This document shows positions 1 through 18,240 of a stretch of DNA of 27,472 bases, one piece after another. The notes below the pieces were generated by a model that did no database searches, was not told where the DNA came from, and worked only from the letters and a program-made list of their open reading frames with translations. Both the position numbers and the translations under genes were made by a program. This DNA is from Plantago elongata (taxonomy: Eukaryota > Streptophyta > Magnoliopsida > Lamiales > Plantaginaceae), in the NCBI GenBank assembly GCA_036897095.1, contig JAYMSP010001954.1, positions 1 to 27,472 on the forward strand, given 5' to 3'. Positions within the stretch are counted from its first letter, which is position 1, and every line of letters starts with the position of its first letter.

Positions 1-411
1 GGGGGGGCGGGCGCTAATTGCTCATATTTTAGCCAGACAAATTCCATGCAAAGACACGGACCGAACTTAATTAAGATGGTACAGGTAGTACGAGATACAC
101 CAAGGCATGAATTCTGGTTCACAATGTTGCCAAAGTTTGACAAAATGGCAGACGGCACATCTCAGCACCACTATCTATAGTCCAGATTTAAATATTCAAG
201 ATACACATCAAATTTCAACTTAGAACAGTTTTAACCATATGATCCGCCTCCACAAAATATACAGCTACGAGCATGAAAACTAATTACCCAGCCAATAAAA
301 AGACTAGTCTTTTATGCAGGTACATTTATAAATCAAATTCTACTGAAGATATTAAGCCACCTTCACAAAAAGGCGAGAGATGTCTGCTGGGCACACTTAC
401 TAGACTTTTTC
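1..411. other. 3' flank / probable 3' UTR of the MIRO2-like gene
   Basis: This stretch lies directly after the MIRO2-like stop codon on the minus strand and is probably its 3' UTR and downstream flank. I saw no AATAAA on the minus strand and no other gene. The first 10 bases are almost pure G, which is unlike the rest of the window and may mark an assembly edge. Confidence 0.5.
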
Positions 412-7362
<6,951 letters not shown>

Positions 7363-7980
7363 GAACTAGCAGCAGATTCGATTAGGGTTCAGAGAAATTA
7401 GAGAAGCAACTGAAACAGTGAACAAAATCGAATGGAGAAGTATGTAATGAAAACTACAGAAAAAGAACGTACGGGAAAGTAGCTGACGTGGACGAGGGTT
7501 TAAGTAGAGACACGGCGACGTAGAGCACAAGTTCTCAAAGATTTCTAGGCTTGGCGGACACACCAGGACTACTCGATCACTATGCAGGGGTTTACTTCAT
7601 TTCGCATTTCACGATATATGGTTGCCCGGTAAAAGCTAAATATTGAACGGTTAAATTATCTAAGAGAGTAAGATACATACATTATTAATGTCGGTCGGCC
7701 GATCGGTCGATTTTAAGTTCTATATAAAAATATGAGATAATTATACACTTTAGTAACACATTAAAAACTTTCTACAAATTAGTAATATTTAGTATATTTA
7801 AAATAAAATACACTAAAATTTATAAAATTTATCTCATATTTATAGAAAACTAAGTAAATACGTTCACATTCAAGTTGAAACAAACTAAACAAACGTCTAC
7901 TAATTGATACAATCATCATTATCAAAGTAATTAACCTTCTAGGTTCATGCATCTTTCATTGTTAGATATTTTTACAAATT
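7363..7980. other. 5' leader and promoter side of the MIRO2-like gene
   Basis: About 600 bp lie upstream of the MIRO2-like start. On the minus strand the first 200 bases are mixed and pyrimidine-rich and probably include the 5' UTR. Beyond about 7600 the sequence turns strongly AT-rich. I could not pick a convincing TATA box or a 5' UTR intron, and there is no other gene. Confidence 0.4.
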
Positions 7981-8460
7981 AGTATGATGCTTGTTTCGTT
8001 TTACATGATTATATTATATGATGCTTATAATTTAATGTTAAATTTTGTATACCGTACTAATATAATGCTTGCTAAGTGATGCTTGCATTACTAATATAAT
8101 GTTTGTTTTTCATTTGATGCTTTGAATTATACGATACTTGTAATGTAATGTTGAGTGATTCTTACTTGTTACCTATTGATGATGTTTGTAATATAATATT
8201 AAATGATGCTTGTAAATATTTAGAACAAAAATGCTTGGAGATGATAATAAACGTTGAAATTTTATAGAAATAATTTAAAAGTTGAAATAAAGATGCTTGT
8301 AAAATTAAAAAAATGATACTTGTAAATTTGAAATAATGATGCTCGCAAAATTAGAAATAACATGCTTAGAGATTGATCAAAATAAACAAGAAAGAAGATA
8401 ATTTTACCGAATGATACTTGGTTATTTAAATTATGCTTGCATAATCTTATATTATTCACT
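7980..8460. repeat. Degenerate AT-rich minisatellite with GATGCTTGTAA-type units
   Basis: The motif GATGCTTG, or close variants (GATACTTG, AATGCTTG, GATGCTCG), recurs more than a dozen times at irregular 13-50 bp intervals, joined by AT-rich linkers such as TAATATAATGTT. Unit length is not constant, so this is an old, eroded array or a low-complexity expansion. No coding potential is evident. Confidence 0.6.
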
Positions 8461-8673
8461 ATTTTAATGTAACCAAATCTAAAGAAACTAATTAATTAAT
8501 TGTAGATTTATTTAGATTATTAAATATACTATATTTAGTATTTAATTTGAGGATATATTTCAAATTGAATATATAAACACTAATTTGTAAAAAGGTTTTT
8601 AGAAATGTAAAAAATATTTGAGGATGACACTAAATTGTAATTATCGCTAAAAATTTATTTCATCAAACTTTTA

Positions 8674-8831
8674 GGGGGTGTTTGGATGGGGATTTAAATA
8701 TCCCCATTTGGCTCGATGAACAGTGATTTGACCTAAAATATACTTAAAATACCCCACTCAAATGTCCATCCAAATATAATTTTCATCAAAATCCATCCAA
8801 TGCCCACTCAAATGTCCATCCAAACATCCAC
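8674..8831. mobile_element. Tourist-like MITE (PIF/Harbinger type), 158 bp, with TTA target duplications
   Basis: The element is bounded by TTA at 8671-8673 and TTA at 8832-8834. The left end reads GGGGGTGTTTGGATGG; the reverse complement of the right end reads GTGGATGTTTGGATGG, so the terminal inverted repeats match at 14 of 16 positions. It is short, has no coding capacity, and has 3-bp TWA duplications and G-rich TIRs, which are the marks of Tourist/PIF-Harbinger MITEs. The internal block CAAATGTCCATCCAAA occurs twice. An inverted, degraded relative lies near 24835-24950. Confidence 0.8.
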
Positions 8832-8834
8832 TTA

Positions 8835-9171
8835 ATATTTGTGACAACTAAAAAAAGCATATAGTCGTATTTCACATTAATAGCATTGGGGAACCAATTT
8901 ATACTAATTTAATCGTTTTCGCTTAGTTTGTTTTGGTATGGCTACATGGATGGTTATACAAAACTTCTTTTCATAAAAATGTGGTGGTGTGAGTAATCGA
9001 GTTGACCTAAACAGTCAAGACTATGCTCATATGAAATCAATGTTATAAGTGACTAGCAATCATTGTTCACATTTGGACATGCTCATGTGGGTCGAGGCGC
9101 ACCATTTAGTCCACCCAGATAGAATGATGTTTTGTATGTATTTCTCGACGACTATGCTACTATATTATAGG
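8835..9171. other. Intergenic AT-rich spacer, no gene seen
   Basis: This spacer lies between two MITEs, downstream of the MAPKKK gene and upstream of MIRO2. I saw no open frame with family resemblance and no clear repeat structure. Confidence 0.4.
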
Positions 9172-9292
9172 TGTGGCAAAAAATATTAACGCTATTATAC
9201 TGCTGTAGCGGCTATCTCTTCATTCAAATAGAACATTTTATATACACAATTTTAATTGAAAACGGTCAATCAAATTCTATACCAATCAGTCC
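9172..9292 (-). mobile_element. Copy of the GGGACTGATT Tourist-like MITE family (inverted copy)
   Basis: The reverse complement begins TGGACTGATTGGTATAG and runs through TAGAATTTGA, TTTTCAATTAAAAT and a block like AGATAGCCGCTACAGCAG. These appear in the same order as in the copies at 17254-17370, 22145-22259 and 24683-24799. The far end is eroded, so that boundary is approximate. Confidence 0.65.
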
Positions 9293-9683
9293 ATTTTCTC
9301 TTGGAATATATTTAAGATAATATAATATAATTTAGCCCACCCAATCTAGTCGAGCCCATTTTGATCAGTTCAGTAGTACATAGGGTCGCATTTGGAGATA
9401 AATCATGGCCAAGCCCAATCCTAAAATATTTTAGTTTTGATATTTCTCCATCTATTTTTATTACTAAAATGTTAGAGTGCCTTCCAAAAGAATTATTTTT
9501 ATTACTTTAATAACGTAGTAAAAATGTAATCACATGTAAATATTATAGTATTACATATTAGCACGTGCTCCATCACTAGTGATTATTAACTATGTACATC
9601 TAATATATTACAAATTTCATCATGTACACCAACTACCTCCAGTCTTGGATGATAAATTGTTCTGTTAAAGTCATTTGATATAG
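9293..9683. other. Downstream flank of the MAPKKK5-like gene
   Basis: AT-rich sequence directly after the MAPKKK5-like stop codon on the minus strand; the part nearest the stop is probably 3' UTR. No clear polyadenylation hexamer and no other gene were seen. Confidence 0.4.
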
Positions 9684-12600
9684 CTATTCTATTTGTTGTT
9701 GTACATTGCAGCTTGGATTGTGCCTATCAACTACTTTAGGCATTTGCTGAATGAAATTTCCTTTGCATGAGAAGGCGTAAATATTACTGTCTGCAGCTCT
9801 TGGGAACAAGTTACTCTGAACACTTGAAGGGCTCATACAGATCTTGTGGCGATTAATCCCACAAGGAAGCTCTTCTAGTGTAGACTGATGGGAGTTTTGA
9901 GATGCTACTCTGAAGTCGAGAGGCTCTGGAGAAGGATGTTGGCTCGTTTCACTACAATTAGCAAGAAAGGATAGCATATTAGTTGCCTATATATATGAAG
10001 ACTTATACGGTTATACCCCATTAGGGGAAACTGCAAAATGAGAAATGATGAATTGGAGGAACATACTTGTCGAGGGGCAATCTTGGATGATGGACTCTTG
10101 CAACATGCAACAGTGGTTTGGTATCCTTGTTGTTTCGAGTCCATTCACCTGGACCCAGAACATTCTGTAAGGAACAAATATGTAAATGTTAGAGTTACAA
10201 TAAGGACATATAATTTGGGTTCATGAGTGCTGACACACAAAGTGACTTACCGGTGGGTTTACTCCATGAAGTTCATGCCCAAAAACTCCAAAACTGTGAT
10301 CACGTGAGCTGCGTAGGAAAGGATGATCCAGCAACTTACTAGCTGAAGGTCGGTCTTCTGGTTGTCTCTGAAAACATAACTGTAGAAAATCTTTCCCTTC
10401 AGCTGACAATGACTGCGGTAAAGGTGGTGCACCGTTCAATATTCTGAACATGGCTTGAACCTATCAGCAAATGAAAGTCAAGATTCAATAACTTCCATGG
10501 TGCAGTGAGTCATAGTAAATCAGTTGACAAGACATTGATCATACATAGATTTGGCTAGAAAAGATATGATATACTATCTGGTTAACTTAGTGTAACACGA
10601 GAAAATAAAATGAAAATGCAAAATAGAGGCAGATTAACAAAATTGCAGCAGGACCACATTACTTGTTGTATTTCCTACACCTCTTTATGCATATGGTAGT
10701 AGAGTTAATTTAGACCCTTACCCCATCACAGTTGCTCCATGGAGGTTTTCCCGTCAGCATTTCTATGACTGTACAACCTACGCTCCATATGTCCACACCG
10801 TATGCCAGCTCTGGATTAGCATCTTTTCGCATTACTGCTTGCAGTACCTGCAAAATTCATAAGAGTTAGACAAATGTTCATTCTTCCAAGGTTACCAGTA
10901 CAAATAATGGATTCCAGTTTATGTCATACCTCTGGACTCATCCAATGAGGAGTACCTTTCAAGGAAAGACTGATATCTTGTCCGGCAAGCTAGATTAACG
11001 AAACATTGTAAGAGTACAGTGTTAGAAGAGAAAAACTCATATTGGTTGCAAAAGATCAGCGCATATTACTCCTAAGGAATCAAAATCTAAAATTGGCCTT
11101 AGTGTATGAGCATCAAGTGCTTAATCCACAGATAGTCAGGTAAGAAAGATACGAATCTTGTAGCAGAGGCTAACTAAAACTCTTGCATTGTGCTATTCAA
11201 CTTCTTGATGAAGTATGCAAAGATTATGTTATCCTGTTATATACACTCAACCATTCGCCTTATGAAAAGGCGGTTGTGAAGAACTCATTTTTGACCTCCC
11301 CAAGTTTTTATGGCTAACTTAAAGTATGAAGGTAAGGAAGGTTTCTAACCAATACATGAGTCTAATACGGTTCCAATAAAACATGATTACGGAAAAAGAA
11401 TAAAATATACTGTATATGTTATTGCAAGTGCACAGCAGACATATGAAGAGCCTGAAGAAAAACAGGAAGAGTGTCTTGATTTCAAATGGGCTCCACAAGA
11501 GTTCCGATACAAGTCATAAAATTTCTGATCTTTGAAACGTACATGTTTTGCCAATCCAAAGTCAGCAAGCTTCACGACACCAGAAGCATTGACAAGTAAG
11601 TTGGCCCCTTTAATGTCCCTGTTTGATGCAAAGCATTAATATGTAACCTACGCGTAAACCTCCAGAAGTATTGAAGCTTATATAAACATGCGAACTTGTG
11701 AAGTCTTTTCCTTCTTCAACAATCAAGTAGTAACTTCAAAGAACCACATTTACTTCAACTAAATTAACTCTTATACTTTATAGCCAGCAATTAAACCACA
11801 TTTTATCCGTGCTGAAGTGCATGTAAATTTGGGAACAAAAAGTGGATTTATACCAGTCAGGTAGTAATCAAACCTGTGTATCGTCTTTTTACTGTGCAAG
11901 TAAGCCAAGCCCAAGAGAATGTGACGAGTAAAATTGCGAACTATACTTTCTGTCATGGCCCCACAATTTTCTTGAATGTACTTATGGAGTGATCCAGGAT
12001 GCACATACTCCAAATATATACAAAAGCGATCCCCTATCTATAGAAGAAAAAAAAATGAAATTCTTAACTTCAAGTCTTCAATTGATTTAGAAACATAAAT
12101 AACTTAGATATTTGAATGAAGATGGTTGCTTACAGTTTCACAGCCGTAGTATTCTACAATATTTGAATGCTTCAGCTCTGAAAGAAATTTCATCTCCTGA
12201 ACAAGAACATATGCACAAATAGGAGTTTTCAGTCCCCAAAATAATCCCTATTTGTAATAAATTGTGGGTACATTTGATCAACATGAGTCCACGAATACAG
12301 AACATATGCTCAAACAGTAACACTGAGTAGGAGCGAGGATGGAAATATAGAGTTTCTTATTGTAAGAACAGCAACGGAAATTTCAAACTAGCAAGTAGTT
12401 GAACCTCAACTACGAGGGCTTTAACAAGAAGTTTCTTGATCAAATGAACATGATTGAAATGCTCATAAAAATAGACTTCAATGCAAGTTGCAACAACAAT
12501 GGTCTATACTCAGGAACAATCTAACTACTGCCTCAGAAAAAGCTATATCTGAGACCATTAACATAGAAAAAGACAAGTTTTCTTAGTTAAGGAATCAGGA

Positions 12601-15273
12601 TAGTGCAAATGCTATATGAAATCCTTGATATGTAATACTATAAATGAACAGAAGTATGTAAAGACAATATACCTGCTCCAACTGCTTTATACATTCTGCA
12701 CTCTTGGGGTCATCAGGAATGATCTCGACTTCTTTAACAGCACAGGTAGCTCCAGTTTCACTAACAAAATAACAACCTAGAGTAAGGCTTCTGGAACACA
12801 ATAATTTCAAATTTTCCAAGAAAACTAAATGGTCACTTTCACAACCTTATGTTATATGGAAATCATTGCTTAATTCTTTTGTCATTACCCTCTCAGTTTA
12901 AAGAAGCTCGAGCTCCGAAAGGACCACAACCCTTCCACTCCAAATTTAGAACGTTTTGGTAGCAAAAGATATTTCAAAATTTGAATCTGGTGATGATTTA
13001 AAAATTACTAAGGGTTCGCTATGCCTATGACATATTGACATAGTATCAAGATTCGGTACAGGTACAAGTTATACATAACAGATAACACTGTAGGCTCTTA
13101 TGTTAGAAGACAGGACCTTAAGTATGCATACCTGTGAGTCGCGATATAAACAGTTCCATATGTACCCCGTCCTATTGGTTTCCCTCTTCGCCATTGGCCT
13201 TTAACACAGCAAACATCTGATCTATCAAGGTTTTGACGGGAACATGGTATCGGCCATGAACCTGTTGGTGGTCGTGGTAAGGGATGAACACATGCATTAC
13301 TATTATCAAGCTTCATTGCACAATTATCCAAACGAGACTTATTTGGCGAGCTAAAAAAAGAACCATTGCAAGTAGTCATGTTCCCACAAGCAGGTGAGCT
13401 TCTTAATGCTGGACTATGAACCGGAGAATGATCAGGCGTTGGCATCAATGGTTCATGGTAAGTTACGGATAATCTATCTGACGTAGATCCTTTAAAAGCT
13501 GATGGCTCTCGAAACGAGGGATGGAAAAGATCCACTGTATTGTATCTTTGTGGGCTGAGCATTGGACTCGAATAAGTACTGCTTGGAGCACTCCTAGCAG
13601 GAACTTGCAGCCGTAGAACACTTCTTGTACAATCAACATTTCGTTCTTCGGGCAATCCTATGTTACCGTATGCTCGTACTATTGATCTATCGACAACATT
13701 AGCAGTGGCCTTCCCAGTCCCTGGTACTTGATGTAAAATATTCCTGAAAAATGAGAGCAGATACAATATTACTTATGTATATCCGTTTGACTACATAAAA
13801 CCTTTTAGGACAATCAACAATTACACATATATAGTATGCAATTACCAGGAAGACTAGACATACCATCATCAAAAAAATTAAAAAAGAAAGGCTCTATAAC
13901 AATCAAGGTGGGACATGTAGCCTGTTTGTAAAGATAGACTGGGCATGTATGACTCATTCCAACATGATCCTCATGGGACATAATGTCATATTCTATTTCT
14001 TAAGTTGTAACTATAAGTCAATTTACTGCCGTGTAACGTGGAAAAACAGAGTAATCTATTAATTTCTCTAGAAGCCTACAAGAGACTCTCTACGGAGGAC
14101 CGACCATGCAGCGTGCAGGATTCAAGAGGTGTCTTGTACGAGTCCTAAAGCTGCTCCAAAGACCACGTAGACGGTAGACCTGCCTCCACATGGCACTCTG
14201 ACCCCTCATGAAGAACCATTTTCGTACCCCAAATGCCTGCACACGACTTAATTACTACAATTCCAATTCTGGACTTTTTCTCATCTCATTTGATACCATT
14301 CATAACCGCACTCTATAGCAAGAGAAAGTTAGCAGCACTACAAAACGACACATGTAGGTCCAATGCCAAATGACCATCCTGGACCGGGCTGGTTACTAGA
14401 CTTACAAACCAACACACTCATGTCCATACATAGGATAGCATCCTCACTGGTGCACACCTTGGAAAATCATCCAAGTACTAATCTTAATTTGCCTTAACCA
14501 TGGAGTTTCTATTCTTATAATTGACCCCAAAAGAAAGTCCCACCTATTAAAGCAGTACATTAACATCACACACTTAACCATCTCTTATTTTTAATAGTCA
14601 ACAATAAAAAAAGAAAACATGGAAACGATAACCATAATCCTTCCACACCTTGACTGTTCTTAAATACAAAACATATATCCCAAAAGAAACTATAGATTCC
14701 ACGATCGAGAAACGAATTTTAATTTCCTATCATCCACCATGCTGCCTATAGGAATTCATGATTGAGCGTATTGTACAGTGCAAACATTTAAAGCAACGTG
14801 AATCACTACATAATGCTCTACAAGATGACACTAAGAAACTCAACCAAAAACACTAAAATTAGGCAATTAGCTAGCTAGAAAATCAGTCAATTAACCATAT
14901 TCAACATAATTTGAATACAGAATTCCGCAAAAATGAGTTATTGGACTAACCTTTGAGGTGATTTAGAGGGAGTAGAATTGAGCTGAGGCAAGGGAAGAGG
15001 GTGAGGAACAGCCGATTTAGACCAATGAGGTGTCTGCGCCCCGGAACGGGAAGCCGGAGAAACCGGCAAAGACTGTGACTTCGGAAGAACATTACCAACA
15101 CCAACATCATCATCACTGAGATGCCTCAGTTTAGTCTGCCTGGTCAGTTTCTTTTTCTGCTTATCATCAGCTGGCAAAGATTGTGACTTTAAAATGTCAT
15201 TTGGGCTCTTGCTTTTACCACATACTGGGGATTTCCTGCCAGAATTAGAAATTGCACTCCAAATAGAAGGCAT
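9684..15273 (-). CDS. MAPKKK5: MAPKKK5-like protein kinase (MEKK class, 11 exons, 695 aa, complete)
   Basis: Cytosolic Ser/Thr MAP kinase kinase kinase; Arabidopsis MAPKKK5 acts above MKK4/5 and MPK3/6 in immune signalling. Exons: 15273-14951, 13743-13132, 12760-12673, 12196-12134, 12037-11874, 11618-11543, 10989-10930, 10847-10722, 10460-10251, 10164-10067, 9951-9684 (TAG). All junctions are GT-AG and in frame, giving 2088 nt. Residues 1-291 are Ser/Pro-rich and probably disordered, with KSQSLP twice and the subfamily block [14 protein letters not shown]. The kinase domain spans about 292-553: glycine loop GRGTYGTVY, catalytic Lys321 (CAVKEV), [10 protein letters not shown] (416-425), DFG (436-438), MSPE (459-462) where relatives usually have APE, and [13 protein letters not shown] at the end. 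A Ser-rich tail follows. The first intron is 1.2 kb. The last acceptor was chosen at 9952/9951 because it has a pyrimidine tract and keeps the long terminal frame. YODA and MAPKKK3 fit less well because their N-termini differ. Confidence 0.94.
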
Positions 15274-16570
15274 CTAGCTATACCTATGACTATTATGCTA
15301 AATAAGTGGGATGAAGAAGAATCTGATAAAGTAGCTTAGGTAGCTACTAATAGAAGTATAGGAGTGAGTAGTAAGTATACAATTTGATTGACGCGTTGGA
15401 GTAGGGTGGGTGCCTTGGTGTTTGGTTTTGATCGGGCATTGAAGTGATCAAAGGGAAGAAAACAACGTTTGTAGTTTGGAATTTTTGGTTTGGGTGTTGG
15501 TCTTTTTTCCATGCACAAGGGGAGACCTTTGGAGTCAAAGACACGTACATGATTGGTTTAACTATAAAGTCAATTTCAAGAAAATTTTAAACAAGATAAC
15601 CTATAGTTTTCTTAGGAAAAAAGTCTCGTCACATATTGATTCCTCCCTTCCTAATTTGCTGGCCAAAATTGGGGTAAGTTCTTTATATTTTGATCAATGA
15701 TGTAATTCGATGTCGAACTGTCAGTGTCATGATTAATTGAATTCATTTCCAAACTTATTAATTTTAATTTAATTTGATATTCATTTAGTTTGGTTTAAAT
15801 TATAAATAAGTTCATTTCAGATTGATTCAAATGTATTTTATTTTGTTCAGATGAAAAGATATAACCTAAAGTTTACTAATTATAAAAATTTAGACACATA
15901 TATTCGACACTTATTATTCTCAAGAGAAATACAAAATAATTCAGCCGCACAATTAATATACAATAATACATAATTTACAAATTCATAAAAATCCTCAATT
16001 TATATATCACACCGCACAATTAGTATCTTATATTGCAGGACTTTCAAGACTGTTACAAAAATTTCAACTTTTATAAACTTTTATATATTCCCAATGCTCA
16101 CGTACATATCGTGCCAGGACACTTAGACTTTACTGGTAAATTTTGATGTAAAAGTATACCAAAATTATACGCTATTCGCGAACTATGACACAAAAACGAG
16201 AAGGTAAAAGATATATCATATATGTGCATCGAAGATATAACAAAATGGACAGTATTATTGCAAAGTGTATGTATAGATAAATTAATAGATAAACGTACAC
16301 TCCGACAAAACAGATAAGAGTATACACTTACGTCTCGTTCGTAGTTTGGGTGTTTTCACGGCCCCAACTTGTCAATGAAGAAATGAAATCGAGCGCGTAT
16401 GGCGTAAGGCTCAAGTTTGTCGGTGTAATTTAGGCTCGTTCCAATTGTGAAAGTAAAGGACGCAATACATCACTGCACAGGTAAGTAGTGAATGTGATCA
16501 TAGATTTTGATTCATAAGTTGAAACTTGAGTCTCATGAGTCACGACTGTAGTAATAAAGTTTTTTTAAAC
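15274..16570. other. MAPKKK5-like 5' leader/promoter and AT-rich spacer
   Basis: The 200-300 bases next to the start codon are probably 5' UTR and core promoter of the kinase gene on the minus strand; the transcription start could not be fixed. From about 15700 the sequence is AT-rich and no gene was seen. The part near 16440-16570 may be the body of the SINE-like element whose head lies at 16571-16640. Confidence 0.4.
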
Positions 16571-16640
16571 GGTGATTCGAACCCTAATCTAGTAGTCAGA
16601 TGTAGAGTGTCTTACCAACTGAGTTGCATTTCGTTGTCCG
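16571..16640 (-). mobile_element. tRNA-derived SINE head (Pol III A and B boxes)
   Basis: On the minus strand an A-box-like GCAACTCAGTTGG (about 16615-16627) is followed about 32 bp later by the B-box-like GGTTCGAATCACC (16583-16571). Order and spacing fit a tRNA-type internal promoter. The segment does not fold into a complete tRNA with a paired acceptor stem that I can see, so a SINE head or tRNA relic is more likely than a working tRNA gene. The body would run toward about 16440; its 3' end and target duplications were not found. Confidence 0.6.
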
Positions 16641-17008
16641 TACCAAAAAAGTTATAAAGTTAATTACTATATATTATATCACGTACTTGCAATATTAATC
16701 ATGGGTCGTTTTATAGAATTATAACACAAATTGTTTAGGTACATTGTTTCTGAATCACCAGTAACAATTAACATTATTACATTTTGTTATTGTTTATCAT
16801 ACTACATGTTATGTGTCGTACGATACAGTGTTATTGATGCAATTATAATACTTCATAATAAATTAGTAGAATATTATAAAACACTAGTTAATTGTATCAT
16901 AGGCAAAAGTAACAAAACCATAGCTAGTAGAGACTTGTTAATTGTTTAACCTAAGCTTTATTCTATTTCTTCCCAAGGCAAACTGTTCATTATATTTTTT
17001 TAAGGTAG
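16641..17008. other. AT-rich spacer, no gene seen
   Basis: This stretch runs between the SINE-like head and the hAT-like element. A 72-codon open frame at 16731-16949 is AT-driven and resembles no family I know. Confidence 0.4.
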
Positions 17009-17198
17009 GAGTGTTTATCGAACCAAACGAATTGAACATAAAAACTTATCGACCGTGTGTTCGCTAAGAATTTTAGTGTTCGTATTCGTGTTCATGTTCA
17101 GTTCTGTTTCGTTTGTTCGTTAGGATACCACATAATTTCATATCTTCATCCTTTGAATAATATAAATTAAGACGATCTACAAGTCTACGATTACCCAA

Positions 17199-17218
17199 CA
17201 CACACACACACACACACA
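17199..17218. repeat. (CA)10 microsatellite
   Basis: Ten uninterrupted CA dinucleotides inside the left part of the hAT-like element, followed by a short TATAT stretch. Confidence 0.9.
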
Positions 17219-17253
17219 TATATTATCCACGAACAGTTTGCGCCGAACACTTA

Positions 17254-17370
17254 GGGACTGATTCGTATAGAATTTGAGTGTCCGTTTTCAATTGAAATTT
17301 GATTTTTTGTGTACAAAATATTCGATTTGGGTGAGGAGATGGCCGCTCCAGCGGTATAACAAACATGGCC
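17254..17370 (+). mobile_element. Tourist-like MITE, GGGACTGATT family, nested in the hAT-like element
   Basis: 117 bp, starting GGGACTGATT and ending AACAAACATGGCC. Flanks are TTA on the left and TAA on the right, so the target duplication is TWA-like but not identical. It has the same length and internal blocks as the copy at 24683-24799. The GTTCG-rich host element continues on both sides, which shows this copy inserted later. Confidence 0.75.
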
Positions 17371-17490
17371 TAAAATTTATGTTCGTGTTCGTTTGTTAAT
17401 AAATGTGTTTGCGAACAGGTCAATATCGAACACGAACTTAACTGAATTTTTTATGAAAATTTCACGAATGTTTAGTTCGTTAAACACCTC

Positions 17491-18240
17491 AATGTAGAGG
17501 TCTAGTGTTTTTTAGCAGGTTTTCTAACGTCCCGGTCCATTAGTAAGTGGTAATGGGCTTGGGTCGGGTAAAAATATAGTAAAATAAATCCTTCCAAACT
17601 GATAAGTTGAAAATCAAAAAAAAATTTGCAACATTTTCTTATATAAATTTGGTTGGTCGATCAGATTGTTATGTTGTTATAGATCGGGCCGGATTTACAT
17701 CGGGTAGTGTTTAGACCGTCCGAAATTGTTTATCAGTATGGAATCAAACAGATTATGGTTCATATTTAACTCGGATCCGGATACTATTATTTCGGGCGAG
17801 CTTTTGCGGATTCGGGCCGGGTAGGCATACCAGGTCGCTGGAGGAAGCCGTACAGTTAACAGCTGTACTTAATTTCCCGTTGTAAATTTCCATTAAATTC
17901 CAGTTCCCCACTCCCCTCCCCTCACAGGAACAGCTAGCTAGCTGAGATTTGGTCAACCTTGACTGGCTTCTCATGAATTTTTTATTTCCTTTAATTTATT
18001 ATATACACATCTTCTCTTAATGTTGGACTATGTCTATGAGTCCCGTGGGATAATCAATTGTTTAGAGTTTAAATTTTCAATATCTCTAACAGTATTCCTA
18101 ACCTTTAACGTGTATCTAGCCTAACTAGTACACATTTTTGAGTCAAAGGCAACCAAAAAGCCAAATTATGAAATTGGCTCACAATGGAATTATTTAGTCG
18201 CACAAAAATAAATAACCAAACGATAAATACTAAGTTAAAT
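17491..18240. other. Intergenic spacer with scattered CGGGTC-type motifs, no gene seen
   Basis: The sequence is AT-rich apart from 17530-17830, where short G/C-rich words such as GGGTCGGGTAAAA and TTCGGGCCGGGTAGG recur. This looks like an eroded repeat, but boundaries could not be defined. No convincing coding frame is present. Confidence 0.35.

Larger units (their letters stand above)
17009..17490. mobile_element. hAT-like non-autonomous element with a nested MITE
   Basis: The left end reads GAGTGTTTATCGAACCAAA; the reverse complement of the right end reads GAGGTGTTTAACGAACTAAA. The terminal inverted repeats match at about 16 of 20 positions. Flanks are AAGGTAG (17002-17008) and AATGTAG (17491-17497), 6 of 7 matching, which could be a decayed 8-bp duplication. 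The interior is built of GTTCGTGTTCGTTTGTT-type motifs in both orientations, contains (CA)10 at 17199-17218, and is split by a Tourist-like MITE at 17254-17370. No transposase is encoded. Confidence 0.55.

Noticed and set aside
9905-10144. Alternative reading of the last MAPKKK exons using acceptor TATATATAG near 9985
   Set aside because: That acceptor shifts the frame and ends early. The acceptor at 9952 has a pyrimidine tract and keeps an 88-codon terminal frame with no stop.
16571-16640. Functional tRNA gene
   Set aside because: A and B boxes are present but I could not pair an acceptor stem or place a convincing anticodon arm.
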